Origin: Amphirosellinia nigrospora
Lineage: Eukaryota; Ascomycota; Sordariomycetes; Xylariales; Xylariaceae
Length of the DNA stretch: 64,000 nucleotides
Assembly (NCBI GenBank): GCA_004123355.1
Contig: SCHM01000003.1
Span: 6,901,058 to 6,965,057, forward strand
Direction: 5' to 3'
The position numbers and the translations under genes are program-made. Below the pieces are notes generated by a model, which was not told the origin of the DNA, made no database searches, and was given only the letters and a program-made list of their open reading frames with translations. Of the stretch, positions 21,256-33,202 are shown in pieces. Position 1 is the first letter of the stretch; each line of letters opens with the position of its first letter.

Positions 21256-22231
21256 TTTGAAAAGCAGTAAAGGCAACTAATCGCTTGTTGTGAGTGAAGA
21301 GGTAACAAAGAGTGTCCCTTGTCTATCGGGCGAGCCCTCTTATGAATGGCGAAAACTCATGATAGCAAGCAAGCGCTTCAACCACCAGTGAGTCCATGAT
21401 GCGGCGCTCGGTTCGCTGAAACTATCCGATGATTAAGAATTGCGACAACACGATCCATTTCAAAGGTGTTCTTTGATTCAGTCGGGCGGTTCAATTAGCC
21501 CATTGGGATGGAGGACCCCTAAATGATTCGCAATCAACCATTAGTCAGCTTCGCAGGTACTCGGCAAGATTTCGCTCTGTTTTCGGACACACAGACCCGC
21601 GATGTAAACAACTCTAGGAAAAGCGCAGGGACAAGTCACAACCCGCTTTGAATATTTTGCTACGCCCTCGTGCAACTACCTACGCCTAATCCGACGAGAA
21701 TCGAACTACATCCATCCCGGAGAACAACATCAACATTTACCCCGACGCGCGCGGCATAGGAAAAGGTCCATCTAATGCGACTCTTTCTTAATAGAAATAG
21801 CGATGCCATCAACATATGTTTGACGAAAGATATTCATTCATTGAGAGATAGCAAGCATGCGGTTCAATGGGACATATCCTGCTGGGACTGATTGGTCTCA
21901 GGTTCTTATTGAACCATCTCGGTTGCTTTGCCGAGTATTCAAGTAGACCACACGCCTGTTGCTAGGAACTTCAATTGGGCACCTCAAGAACATGCGCCAG
22001 TCTCGCGCTGTCGATTCTATGCAGCCGGAGATCGACTAGGGCCTTCAGTTTCACCGGGTTAGAAGTCCACATTAATCCTATTCTTTCAAAACCTTCAGGG
22101 CCCCAATGCATTTAAAACGAGTGCAACTTTGACGACTAACCGAGGATTCTTGCCTTCCGTTTTCACGGCAACGTGAGCGATAATTTGGTTATGTTGTCCG
22201 GAACCTAACCGAACCCCGTACCTAATCTATC
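21256..22231. other. Intergenic, no gene seen
   Basis: Promoter of the quinone reductase at the left. Otherwise no coding signal on either strand. Confidence 0.4.
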
Positions 22232-22702
22232 CTACACATATAAAACGTTATACCAACGACCGTTTGCTTGTCGCGTTAACTTATCCCAGTGCTTATTCTG
22301 ATAATAGGCACTGTGGTTACGAGACACTATTTCGGCCGCTTCTGATATGACGATGAGTTCTATCGTGCCTCGATCATATTTCGATGACTCTTCGTCCCCT
22401 CGGATGAAGCCATAGTACTTATCGTCTGGGCCCAAGACCTGTTGGGCGACTTCTCACGGACTCACGCCAGGCAAGCCAAAGTTCGCATCGAAACCGTTCG
22501 CCGCGATGATAGTGAAGCATGAATGTTCGTAAATCATGCTCAAAGTGTTTATTCCCATAGCCACCACTTCTACGTCGCCCCACACAGGGCACGTAGCATC
22601 GACCCAAGGATATCGAAGGTTCAACTTATGAACCAGCTCTATAGCGTTCCTAATGATAGCTGCTATCTCATCCTGGCAACCTTCTAATGCTCCAAGCTTC
22701 AC
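22232..22702 (-). pseudogene. HET (heterokaryon incompatibility) domain remnant
   Basis: The segment ELVHKLNLRYPWVDATCPVW, then SMIYEHSCFTIIAANG and ANFGLPGVSP, is the middle of a HET domain (RYLWVDALCI ... IYxxAxxTIIAAxG motifs). The N-terminal Y-x-x-LSYVWG block and the long C-terminal region typical of these proteins are not seen, so this is a relic. HET proteins act in fungal self/non-self recognition. Such remnants are common in accessory regions of filamentous ascomycetes. Confidence 0.7.
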
Positions 22703-23619
22703 GAATTCTTCTTTGTTAGCCTAAAGAGGATGTGGGATTGGTGCCCCCCCCATACGTAGCTCTGGTAGGAGAGTATCGAGATGGGCGCCTGCACCGAAAA
22801 GAAAAGAAAGAATGAAGCTAATACATGACATACATGACGAATGCAAACAACAGCGACATCTAGTCATATTGTGTAATAGTGTTTCATCCGTAATAGGACA
22901 TTTAGTGACTCGATCTTCATCGGCGCTCCATCAGCCATGATTAGTGATAGTCATCTGCATGGCGATGGGGGGACGGTACCGACAAGAAAGTAACCCCCGG
23001 AGCTGCAGTAAGTGCCTTGCCGGCATCTCTTGCTAGGCGTGACATAAAAGGACTCCAGTAGTCATAGTATGCTAGCAAACACGTGCACTGACGTATGGAG
23101 TCAGAAATGATAGGCAAGAGGTTATACAATGACCAATTCGATTCTTAGATCATCAAGGGGACAGGATAGGATGAGGAGAGTGTCTTTAATAATTACCAAA
23201 CTTTTATTTTTTGAAATTCTGCGCGACCTATAACCTAAGCGAAACGACTTCTTGAATCAATGTACATTTTAGCCATTAGTGCATTCATTGCTTCAACGTG
23301 TTCCAATACTTCCTTTTCCCGTTTTTGTTCCCTTGTTCCTTTATACACATACATATGCATGAGATCTTTTCCCAAATCTCTGCATACCGGCTACCAGCCC
23401 CCCATTGATCGATATAACATGCACTGCAAGGCGTCGTCGGAAAGCCGCCTGCAGAATATGTGTTAAAGAATCAATGGTACTCGATTAGCCGTCCACCTTA
23501 CACTTGTCCTCATCTGTATCATGGCCCGAGAGCTTTCGCAGCTCTCACGACAGATCCATCTTATCCCCTCCCCTTGCGCCGGACACCGGCAGCAGCGTCG
23601 TCCGTTGACTCTTCCCTCT
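22703..23619. other. Intergenic, no gene seen
   Basis: No recognisable family. Positions 23463-23619 may carry 3' sequence of the next minus-strand gene in another frame. Confidence 0.35.
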
Positions 23620-26309
23620 TCACCTTCGGAACTGTAGACGGGCCGAGTAACTTCTTGCCGCTTCTTCTGGGTGTGGAAACGCTCTGAATCGCTTCCGGGA
23701 GGGGTCGATGGGCGCTGGCTTGGGCGCAAGCCGACGCAGGGGCCTTCGCGTAGAAAGGGCCGACGATTGATCAACGCCAGAATCAGCAATACCAGGTCCA
23801 CCATTCTCCGCCCAAGCCCGTGATGTCGCCGCTCGAGTCCGTTGCCTGGCAGGCACGGAAGGAGGTTGGGGGACTTGTATGTCGCTGACGTTGTTGGTAG
23901 GTTGCCCTTGGGGCTTTCTCGGGGTAGGTGTCTGCTGCGCAGACCTAGTCCGAGATCTCGCTGGTGTATACTCCTCGTCTTCGTTGTCATCAGCACATTT
24001 GCGCTTCGTCACGCTACGCTGTCGATCTCGTCTTGGGGTTGCCTTGTTCTGAACAGAGGGGCCCGGGACAGCGATTTCAGCTGAGACTCCGGGCCGCGAG
24101 TCCGCTACCGCCAAAGTACCCAAATTCGGATCGACTTGGTCGCTAGAGCTCTGTTTCTTTAGCGCTCTGCGATTTTTGACGATCTGTGACAAGGGCGCAT
24201 CTTCAATAACAGTATACCCCTCGTCCTCGTTGCCATCAGCACTTTTGCACTTTGTCACGCTACGCTGTCGATCTCGTCTTGGAGTTGCCTTGTTCTTAAC
24301 AGAGCGGCCCGGCACAGCGATGTCAGCCACAGCGATGTTGGCTGAGTGTCCGGGCCGCGAGTCCGCTACCGACAAAGCACCTAAATTCGGATCGGCTTGG
24401 TCATCGGAGCTCTGTTGCTTTGGTGCTCTGCGACTTTTGACGATCTGTGACAAGGGCGCATCTTCAGCAACAGTCCCCTCGACCCTTGCTTGCTCTTGGG
24501 CCTGCCGCTCCTGTAACGCCTTTTGTCGGGTTTCGCGTTCTTCTCTCACGATCTTTTGGCGGTCCTTCTCTCTCACTCTTCTTGCCTCGAACCGCGCACG
24601 CTCTTTGATCTGCTCATCGAATCGCAGTTCTTCGGCTTCCTGCTGGTTGAGCCAATCCCGATGAGGTTCCAAAAGCTTCAAGGCCAAAGTTAGCGATTTC
24701 CTACTATCCTCCTTGTTGATTTAAACTTTCCAAGATGCACAGATAAGGACGAAACACTCCGTTTGATAAGCATAGTCTACCCGCAAGTCCAGATGAGGGA
24801 ATATCAAATCAAAACACTTACTTCCATGGCTTCGTCGATTACAGACGAACTTCTTGTTTCGTTTTGAGCCTGCTCACTAAGCTCTTCACGGAGCACTTCG
24901 CGTCTGTCGACCCGGGAAGAATACTGTAGCAACCCTCCGTCTTGAGAACTTCGTAGCACCCACGCGCATTGTACAAGTCGAGACGACCCTCTTGTGTGCT
25001 CCATTCATGAACTCCCGTCTCAACAAAGCCAGGCAGTACCATGCCGTTGCGGATGAGTACTAGCCTCTCCGTAATTTTGAAGCGGAAGGGGACATTGGGG
25101 GTAGCTCATCCATCTTGAAGCTCGTGCCTATCAGTGTTTGCTGGAACTGCACAATGTGATACATACCTCCGATTCCGCGAGGATTGCCCCTTTCATCGTA
25201 CCTTTCGTGATTAGGTGGATCAAAGGTAACTATGTACCCCTGTGGCCCCAAAATGGTGTACTCATGAGGCAGTCGGAATTGAAAGATTTGACCGTTCCAG
25301 TCGCTCCACGTCTGTTGTAGCTTTGGGTTTGTCAACTCTCTCGAGGGCCCTTGCGGCTCATGTCGCGGATGGAACGGAGTTGTACGTCCGTCTTTGGAAT
25401 TGTATGTATCGGGCATATGAGGTCGAGAAATGGCCTTCGGGTTAACTGTTCCATCTTGGGTCAGCAATAGATATTGGTCTATGTGCGAGGCTTTGTGTAG
25501 ATCGGAATTACTGCCGTCTTCGTTATTGTCAGATGTATTCTTCGCGAAGACAAAGTCGTTGTATTCGTTATTCGCCAGACTACCGACTCGCCAGCAAACC
25601 GAGTAGCGACCTGGATCGATGAGTTCCCTTGAGCCGCCAGGCCCAAATACCACACAATTCTTCGGCACGTTGATGAAAGATATGCGAGTATCTGGGGATC
25701 CATCCTTGTTCGGTCGCCAAGCGCCGACAAACCCGACCATTGATCGATCGTCGTTCCCTAGTGAGCCGGTGTATCTTGTATACGCACGTTGTCTTTTGGG
25801 CACGGGAAAGTTGATTACTGGCTGGTCGATCTGCGAGGTATCGAGGTCGGGTATGCAAATGTAGGGGGCCATGTGATATGTCGCCGACTCCAAGCCCACA
25901 CCGCTTGAGCGTAATCGTGATATCCTAGTGCTTCGAGGAAGGTGCAAGCTGGCCCGATTGACGAGGGAACGACAAGTACAGGTCGTTGTTGAGGGATGTC
26001 TGCGTCGTCGTCGTCGTCTGCTGGCACTGCTCGATCCCGACCCCACTGCTTCGCTATCACCTCGCCCCTCTTAGAAGCTTGCTGATAATGGAGATGGGTT
26101 GAAATAAAACTTTGGACCTCATTGGATTGTAGATTTAAGGCTTTGCATGCATTTTGAAACGAGCCAAGACGAGGTGCGAGTTCTGCCATGATGATCGTTT
26201 GACCTATGATATCAATTTTGGACCAGTCGGGGCAGTTGAACCGGAGGAAGCCTTCACCGTCCCGGGAAGGGAGCTTACAAGTGTGCGCCTTCTCAGACTT
26301 AGAAGCCAT
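23620..26309 (-). CDS. Large unknown fungal protein with coiled-coil and duplicated basic C-terminal segment
   Basis: Reading 26309 to 23620. The N-terminus (MASKSEKAHTCKLPSRDGEG) leads to a helical stretch (AELAPRLGSFQNACKALNLQ). A long globular part follows (MAPYICIPDLDTSQ, VGFVGAWRPNKDGSPDTRIS, IFQFRLPHEYTILGPQGYIV, ERLVLIRNGMVLPGFVETGV). A Glu/Arg-rich coiled coil (QKIVREERETRQKALQERQA) and a basic tail with two copies of an 80-87 residue unit beginning EDAPLSQIVK close the protein. An intron probably lies near 24690-24820. The frame shifts by one base near 25890, 25095 (acccccaa) and 24930. I recognise no family. The composition of the tail (TPRRDRQRSVTK, KNKATPRR) suggests a nuclear or DNA-binding location. 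Single gene versus two adjacent genes is not certain. Confidence 0.55.
23965..24465 (-). repeat. Tandem duplication of an 80-87 codon unit inside the unknown protein
   Basis: Unit A at 24465-24205 and unit B at 24204-23965 both run EDAPLSQIVK(S/N)RRA ... DPNLG(A/T)L(S/A)VADSRPG ... NKATPRRDRQRSVTK ... (G/D)NEDE(G/E)Y. Most of the difference is one extra VADIA-like insert in unit A. High identity at the DNA level indicates a recent duplication. Confidence 0.85.
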
Positions 26310-27426
26310 CTTGGGACATGGTTCAGTCGTGGGAGTGTTGCAACTTGAATGTTCCTTTTGAAGGGGTGGAGGGGGCGAGGGTGGTTAGCTGCAACTGATG
26401 AGTTGTTGTAGTAATTGCTGTTGTAGCGGGTCCTTCAGGGTGTAGTAGTTTTGTAATTGAACACTGGGCGTTATTGATAAACCTAACTACTGTTTATAGG
26501 TATCGAGGACAATCTCGTCGCCCGGTGCAAGCTTTGTTTGTTGACTGTCTCGCGTACCCAATTTCTGCACAGCGTAGTGAACGAGTGACCTGGGAAATAT
26601 TGGTAAGAGCAAGCTCCATTATGCTACCTAGGCTGCTGGTCGAGGATGGAGGCCATCCAGACGAGAGTTCCGAGGTCGTCTAGGCTCTCGCACCAGGTGC
26701 CCAAGTCTTTCTGCACTAAAGGGTCTGTAGCATCACTCGCTCCAGCCTTTCCAGGGCCCAGAGAATTATATAAATCTTCAATTATGAGCCCTCTATTAGA
26801 AACCAGTCGACTTTTATACCTATGCAGACGTAGACCAAACGTTTCGGTGGCCTCAGGCTCCCAGAGATCCCGTCCACATGGCAACGGGGGTGTCTAGGAT
26901 ACCACAACCTCAGCGTGTTTAGGAGGGCCCCGATCCGAATAATCAATAGTATTCCAATGATGTAAAACAGATTAATAGTCCTAAGCAAGCATCAACATTC
27001 TGAACACATAACTCATTGCTTGTGTCTATGGAGCCAATTAGGCGCTCACCTTCGTATGCTCTCGTGAATAACCCAATTTTTCTCGCTCAAATTGTGATTA
27101 TGCAAAATATCAATGTGATATTTGCTTCGAAAATGAAGGGCCCCTGCCATCTCCTGAAAAGACATCAGCATCATTTTCTCGTTTTTCACTCTTTGTGGAA
27201 GAATAGACAGAAGCACTCACGGAAAGTGTTACCGCCATGGAGGCTAGTTCATTTTGAGCTATTGTGTCGGTATCCTCTGCTTGAACTAAGATTGCTACAA
27301 GTGCTCTTAGTACTTTTTATTCGGAGCGTGTAGTTTCAAGTCTACATTCAGTCCCCCAACACAGTAGATCACTTCAGATAGGAATTCATGTGCATAGAAA
27401 GTCTGAAATACTTGAAAGTTACTCAC
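26310..27426. other. Intergenic / possible 3' exons of the Zn2Cys6 gene
   Basis: An 86-codon minus-strand frame (26624-26884, MPCGRDLWEPEATETFGLRL) has no family I recognise. No continuation of the transcription factor could be shown with confidence. Confidence 0.35.
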
Positions 27427-28591
27427 TATACATTACCACGGCTTGAACGGCCGCCAGCAGCGTTGGGGTATCGAAGGTGGCAAACTACATTTGCATTATT
27501 ACTATCAGCCTCAATACTTAACGAACTCTTTCTATACCTATAGTTCGCCTCCAAGCTACAATCAAAGAGTACAAAGGAAAAGGATAGCTCACTTGCTCGT
27601 GTAAACGTTTTTGCTCATTATACATTGTTTTCCAAACGAACTGGGCATTGTCGGGGTTACGACTGTAGTACAATTGGGCCCAAGCAGCACAATTCGCCAA
27701 CGGCTCGGGTAAGCACTGGTGCGATCCATTTTCCGCAATGCATTGATGACACAGTCTACTGTTCAATACACACTGAGGATAGATGAAAGGCGGCAGTCGG
27801 CTCCCTCGTATCAGCATCCTCGGAAAGTTCTCGACTTGACCAATCAGCGTTTTAGCCATCAGCAACTGTTGGGTGCTTGCACCTCGTCGTAAGGCTTGGA
27901 AACGTTCATAGGGTCTTCCTTTAACCACGACTTCCGTATCGTCTCCTATATCTGCGGACATTTCCCCTTCCTTCATGGGCGATGGTGAACGGTGAGGTTG
28001 GGTTGGACTTGTGGCAGATGCTACACATGCAGCAGTCTCTTCCGCTCCGAATGCCGAGTGTTTATTGAGTTGAGTGTCCGGAGACTGGGACTTCTCTGTA
28101 GGGTCCGAAGGCAACATAAAAGTAGGCAATCCATTCAAAGTGGGACTGCTACGTGCTCCATAGAGTGGAGAGTCTACGGTTAGAGCTGGGCGTGCTTCTA
28201 TTTCATTGCTATTTCGGGCAACCCGATCCAATGATATACCCTCCGACCCATTGGCCTGATATAAGTTCCAATGAGCGAGTTGAAGATTGTCTATTGTAGG
28301 AGTGTCCTCGTGAAGAAAGTCACGAGCCCCAAAGTCTAGGAAAGGAATACCTAAGTCTGAAGAGCTGAACAAGCTGGAGAGGGGCTCCGCGTGGACGGTG
28401 GGGGTAGCTAGAGACAGGCGGCCATCCGATTCAGAGAGATGCGGTCGGGTGTAAGGCCCTACGCGGGATGGGCCTCTACTGTATTCGCAAGTTAACCCTC
28501 TATTAAAGCATCGGGAGCAAACGGTTTCAAGGGAGCATCTGGCCTTGGCGACCCTGCATGGCTCACAGGCTTTCTTGCGGGAAATAGGCAT
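27427..28591 (-). CDS. Zn2Cys6 transcription factor, 3' end unresolved
   Basis: Fungal-specific binuclear zinc cluster regulator. The start MPISRKKACEPCRVAKARC gives the pattern CxxC-x6-C-x5-CxxC-x6-C (CEPC..C, C..C, C) within residues 9-36, right at the N-terminus as usual. A long Ser/Pro-rich linker follows. The C-terminal half has CVLNSRLCHQCIAENGSHQC-like and LANCAAWAQLYYSRNP blocks, typical of small secondary-metabolite regulators. Exon 1 (28591-27593) ends KRLHEQ at a GTGAGC donor; exon 2 (27484-27427) reads FATFDTPTLLAAVQAVVMY, matching the LLAAVQAxLIY helix of this class. Further exons should exist but were not found with confidence, so the gene may be truncated. Target genes unknown. 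Confidence 0.85.
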
Positions 28592-29368
28592 TGGGAAAAA
28601 GAAGGGCGGGATAAGTACATGAATGCCCTATGAAAGCTTGAAGGGATGGGAATGGAGAGGTATGAGCTTCAATCGCCTTCAAGCTCAACCTTAGAGGCCT
28701 CAGCCAATGATGACGCCATAACCGAGCCAGTCCGTCAGTGAATGTTAGGTGGCCTAGAAAATTTATCAGCACCGGAATTCCAACGTTAGCGCCGGGGTTG
28801 GCCCCACAGCCCCCGGAGTTCAAGCGGGTCCGCGTATACATGATTACCTAAGTAAGTAGCTGAGTTATCTCGGTGGCTTAACTCCCGAATGACGAACCTC
28901 GCTCGTTAAACTCGTATCAAAGAGAAAAAGAGGCATCATAGGGATTTAGTTAGCGGTCTTTTTCATTTTATGACCTATTACAAAGTTTTTCTATATGAGC
29001 ACTTCTTCTAATAGTGAATTCGATCAAGACAGCTGTGCCGTATCGTGACTGCATGCGTCCGCCTGGGTATCGTAACTACCTATGCTTACGAGTAAGCTCA
29101 GGCATCCAGTATAAACGTCATTCCATGGAAACCTCTCTTGAATCTGACTATATTCCCGGTGTCAGTGCTAGGCCACCGGAATTCAAGTGGACACTCCAAT
29201 GAGAATGTAATAAGTGCTGTTGTAAGGGAACAGGATGGGCAGACATGTATAAAAGGGGGTTTACCCCTCCAAAGTTCCAGCTGAATTTTTTAAAAGCACC
29301 GTTCCATATTCATACAGAATCTCATTTCATTTGCTGAACAATTACTCTATAATCTCGACTCTCTCAAG
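28592..29368. other. Divergent promoter region
   Basis: Lies between the Zn2Cys6 gene (minus) and the Gal80-like gene (plus). No gene seen. The last 100 bases are CT-rich with a tataaaagg-like box near 29248. Confidence 0.45.
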
Positions 29369-30658
29369 ATGGCCCCAATTCGTGTTGGTATTATTGGACT
29401 ACGACCCAAACCCGAGGGCAGCTCGGATGTCTCGGGTCAACCTGGCTATTGGGCTGCAAATGCCCATCTCCCAGGGCTTCTAGCGATGCCCGAAGACTAC
29501 AAGATAGTTGCGGTTTGTAACTCAAACCTAGAGTCTTCAACAAGAGCAAGTAAGTACTGAACTGAATTGTCACCTAGAAAGCCTCGAACGCCGATACTAA
29601 CTATGAAATCAAAGTCAAGCAGTATAATCTGCCGGAATCCACGAAAGCCTATGCGGATCCTAAAGACCTCGCGAATGACCCATCTGTGGATCTTGTCGTG
29701 GTGTCTGTGAACGTTGGAAAGCACTTGGAGCTGGCGAAGCCGGCGCTTGAGAAGAAAAAGCAAGTCTTCGTCGAATGGCCTCTCGGCGCCGGTATATCTA
29801 AGACCGAGGAGCTAGCTAAACTAGCTGCTGCCGCGGGCGTACGCACATCTGTAGGCGTACAAGCTAGAGCGGATCCTCTAATCCGGAAAGTCAAGAGTAT
29901 CGTCGAGTCGGGGCAGATTGGAAAAGTTTCTAGCTCTTCCGCGTGGGTCTCTTCTGCTGTTTTCCAGCTGGATGCGTGGATCCAAGATGGTGAATACTAT
30001 CTCGATCATAAGTCCGGTGGCAATGTTTTCTTCATCTTCTTTGGTCATTGTAAGTACATTGCCTCGACAAACCGCTTCTGATATCCTTGGAACGAAAGCT
30101 GACTCAACTCATTAGTCCTCGATAGTTTCGTTCATGTGCTTGGCGATTTCGCCGAGGTACAAGCCATCATGAAAAACGGTCAAGGAGGTCCCGATATTTA
30201 GCCCCAAGGGTGAGCTAGTTAACCCCGCTTATCCTAAGACGGCCCCAGACGAGGTGCTCGTACAGGGGGTTCTCGAGAATGATGCTATGGCTTCTCTCCA
30301 AGTTAGAAAGCCAAGGACCGAAGTTGACGGCGTGGCCTTTCGCTGGCTGATCTCAGGGACCGAGGGGGAGATTGAGGTCACCATGCCTAACGCGGGAATG
30401 GGCACAGCTTGGCAGTTCGGTGCGGCCGGGCGGACTCTCAGACTCAGAATTGGAGGCGGCGAGGCCCAGAATGTAGATTTCCTGGCCAATGACGAGTTCG
30501 AGGGCAAGGTGCCGGGCACCGCAGCAAACGTAGCTCGGCAATACCGTGCCTTCGCAAAGGGCGACTCGACAGAAGCTGTCGCGACTTTCGAGTCAGCCCT
30601 CAAGTCCCAGCGACTACTCGACAGGATCATCAAAGCTGCCGGCTGGGAATCCGTTTGA
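29369..30658 (+). CDS. Gal80-like GFO/IDH/MocA family oxidoreductase (one frame break)
   Basis: NAD(P)-binding Rossmann oxidoreductase related to yeast Gal80. Exons 29369-29549, 29615-30049 and 30116-30658 give about 386 residues. The dinucleotide site is IRVGIIGL near residues 4-11 (a divergent form without the usual GxGxxG). Then SSTRA|IKQYNLPESTKAYADP, LVVVSVNVGKHLELAKPALE, VFVEWPLGAGI (the EKP-like motif is EWP, as in Gal80), GVQARADP, and KSGGNVFFIFFGHFLDSF. The frame breaks by one base near 30198, between GGPDI and SPKGELVNP. EWPLG and VQARADP are the Gal80-type signatures, so a regulatory or sugar-oxidising role is possible; which one is not shown by sequence. Confidence 0.85.
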
Positions 30659-31330
30659 AGTTCGTAGCATAAAACGTAACAATGGTACGAGAGTACGTGC
30701 GGATGTGGAGTTGGTAGCTGTTCCTCTGCGGCTTGGGGATGAGGTCGGGGGTTATAGAACATAGTATCCAATATACAGAATGTTACCATTCATTGACAAG
30801 TCTCCTGATATATGCCACTGTGCTGTCAGTTACCCAAGCAAAGAGTCATTGTTAAATAGCGTAAAAGCTGCTGCCATGGTCAACTGCTATCGTTATGCGG
30901 TCTCCCTTCGGAAGTATTTTTTTGTCTCTTGCTACCGGCCTGAATGGGATCTCATGTTAGCCATAGTCGCAGCTTCTCGAAATAAAAAATATCGTTTTTC
31001 GTTTCAGAGAGCGGATTGCCTCGATTAGAAGGAATGAGGGTGAACATGGTTGTGTGATGGATTAACTAAGCCACAGGTCTTGCGAATGGGGCTGATTGAA
31101 AGGTGGCTCCAGCTTCCCGGTATCACGGACCCACTGGTAGTGCTACACTGCGTACAGGGACACTTGCGCCTGAGCAGTTACGTACCTATGTATTCCATAC
31201 TTATACGCGTGTTCAACTCAGCATTCTAAACCAAAATAAATTTCCTGCCTCATCCAAGCCGAAAAGCTCCAATAACTGCCTGTACCAGACGAACAGAAAA
31301 GCCATTGGCGACAGCCGGACACGCCCCAAG
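30659..31330. other. Intergenic, no gene seen
   Basis: Contains only short frames. The right end is the promoter and leader of the END3 gene. Confidence 0.45.
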
Positions 31331-32664
31331 ATGGCCCCGCGCATCGAACCTCAGGAGATCGAGACATATTGGAACATCTTCACGACACGGACAAATGGCG
31401 GCAAGTTCCTTACCGGCGAACAGGCCGCGCTCTTCTGAAGAACAGTGGTCTGCGAGATGACCAGCTGGAGCGCGTCTGGGACGTGGCCGACGTCGACAAC
31501 GATGGTAATCTGGATTTTGAGGAGTTCTGCGTAGCCATGCGCATCATCTTCGACATAGTGAACGGGGTGCGTGGCCTCGCTTCCGGCCTTCTTTATGCCG
31601 GGGAGGGAAATATATCTAATGTTATATATAGGAGTATGCCGACGTCCCCGCAACGCTACCAGATTGGCTAGTCCCCGAATCGAAATCACATCTCGTACAA
31701 GCAAACCGAGCGCTCACCGGCAAGCAAGTACAATTCGAGCAAGTAGACGACGACTCCGACACGCCGGGCTTGAAGGATGGCTTCGATTGGTACATGAGCC
31801 CGCAAGACAAGTCTAAGTACGAGTCAATATACCAGGAGAACAGAGATATGCGTGGTGAAATATCCTGTGCGTATATACTACTAGTCACCACCTAGGATAC
31901 CAATGGGGCCGTAACTAACTTCCACGCTGCGCAGTTAACGCCTCGAAGACTTATACGAATCACTCGATGTACCCGACACCGACATTAGATCCGCGTGGAA
32001 CCTAATCAACCCATCCGCCGGGTCCTCCATCAACAAAGACGCATGCCTCGCCTTCCTCCACATCCTCAACAACCGGCACGAAGGGTTCCGGATCCCGCGG
32101 ACGGTGCCAGCCTCCCTGCGGTCGTCCTTCGAGCGGAATCAGATCGACTACCAGCTAGACAGCGAGCGGAACTCGTCCGCGGCCTCGCGGTGGGCGGCCA
32201 AGGCCGACGACAGCACGGCGACGGGCCGCAAGGCCAAGTTCGGCGACCAGTACCTCACACGGCTGGGCCGCAGCAGCTTCAAGGCGGCGGGCACAGACTT
32301 CAGCACGGCCAAGTCGGACGCCGAGTGGGAGGAGGTGCGGCTGAAGAAGCAGCTGGCGGAGCTCGAGGCCAAGATGGAGAAGGTTGAGGCCGACGCGAAC
32401 CGTCGGCGCGGCGGCAAGAGGGAGAGCAAGCCCGCCCTCGTCAAGCGGGAGCTGGAGCAGCTGCTGGATTACAAGCGGAAGGAGCTGAGAGACCTCGAGG
32501 AGGGCGGCGGCAAGGCCAAAGTTGGGGGCAATCTACGCGGTGTATCGGACGATTTACAGACGGTCAAGGAGCAGATCGATGGGCTGGAGACGCACCTTTC
32601 TTCCCGTATGCAGATTCTCGAGCAGCTGAGGAGGGACATCGACGACGAGAAAGCAGGAAGATAA
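31331..32664 (+). CDS. END3: Actin cytoskeleton-regulatory complex protein END3
   Basis: Endocytic adaptor that works with PAN1 and SLA1 to link actin patches to endocytosis at the cell cortex. The first EH domain carries [20 protein letters not shown] with a canonical EF-hand loop and [13 protein letters not shown] second EH-like domain ([20 protein letters not shown]) and C-terminal coiled coils ([40 protein letters not shown]) follow. Exons 31331-31566, 31632-31866 and 31935-32664; about 400 residues, the family's usual length. There are two single-base frame breaks, near 31430 (AAL|LKNSGL) and 31938 (NASKTY versus LEDLYESL). In so conserved a gene these are better read as sequence errors than as loss. 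Confidence 0.93.
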
Positions 32665-33202
32665 AGACTACGTCAGACGAAGCGAGGCGCATTATTTATT
32701 AGAGGGCAAAGACGGAGTTCAGTCAGTTTGGGTATAATTAGGAAGTGTCAAATGAATATCTGTCAACCACCCACTCCTAGATTGGATATTCTAGTGTGAC
32801 TCTTGTCATGTTTATCAAGATGCGTCCAATTTAGTAAGTTGAAAGCAGGAGCAATTTAAATATATTCATTAATGACACACTTCCCAGGGTAGGTAAGCCC
32901 AATATGGGGTGAGGTATTCCGGGTATCAATTATTAAGCTCCTCGTTCCTATCTTCCCATATTCGTTTCAAATCCATCTTTTGTTTAGCTAAAAAACAAAC
33001 GGGGAAAGTTGAAAGGTAAAATTGCCTCATTATCATCCTGCTTCTTCCCTCCTTCTGCCTACACTTTATCCCCTGTGATGGTACAGGGTGGAAACGTCCC
33101 CAAAGCACATATAACCGTTTTAGTGGAGAGACTATCGACGTTGTGGCATCGCTGTAACTGTATCAACCATAGCGTGACGTGAACCTAGATTTTAGGTCAT
33201 GC
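32665..33202. other. Convergent 3' region, no gene seen
   Basis: AT-rich DNA between END3 and the AIF-like gene, which converge here. Confidence 0.5.
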
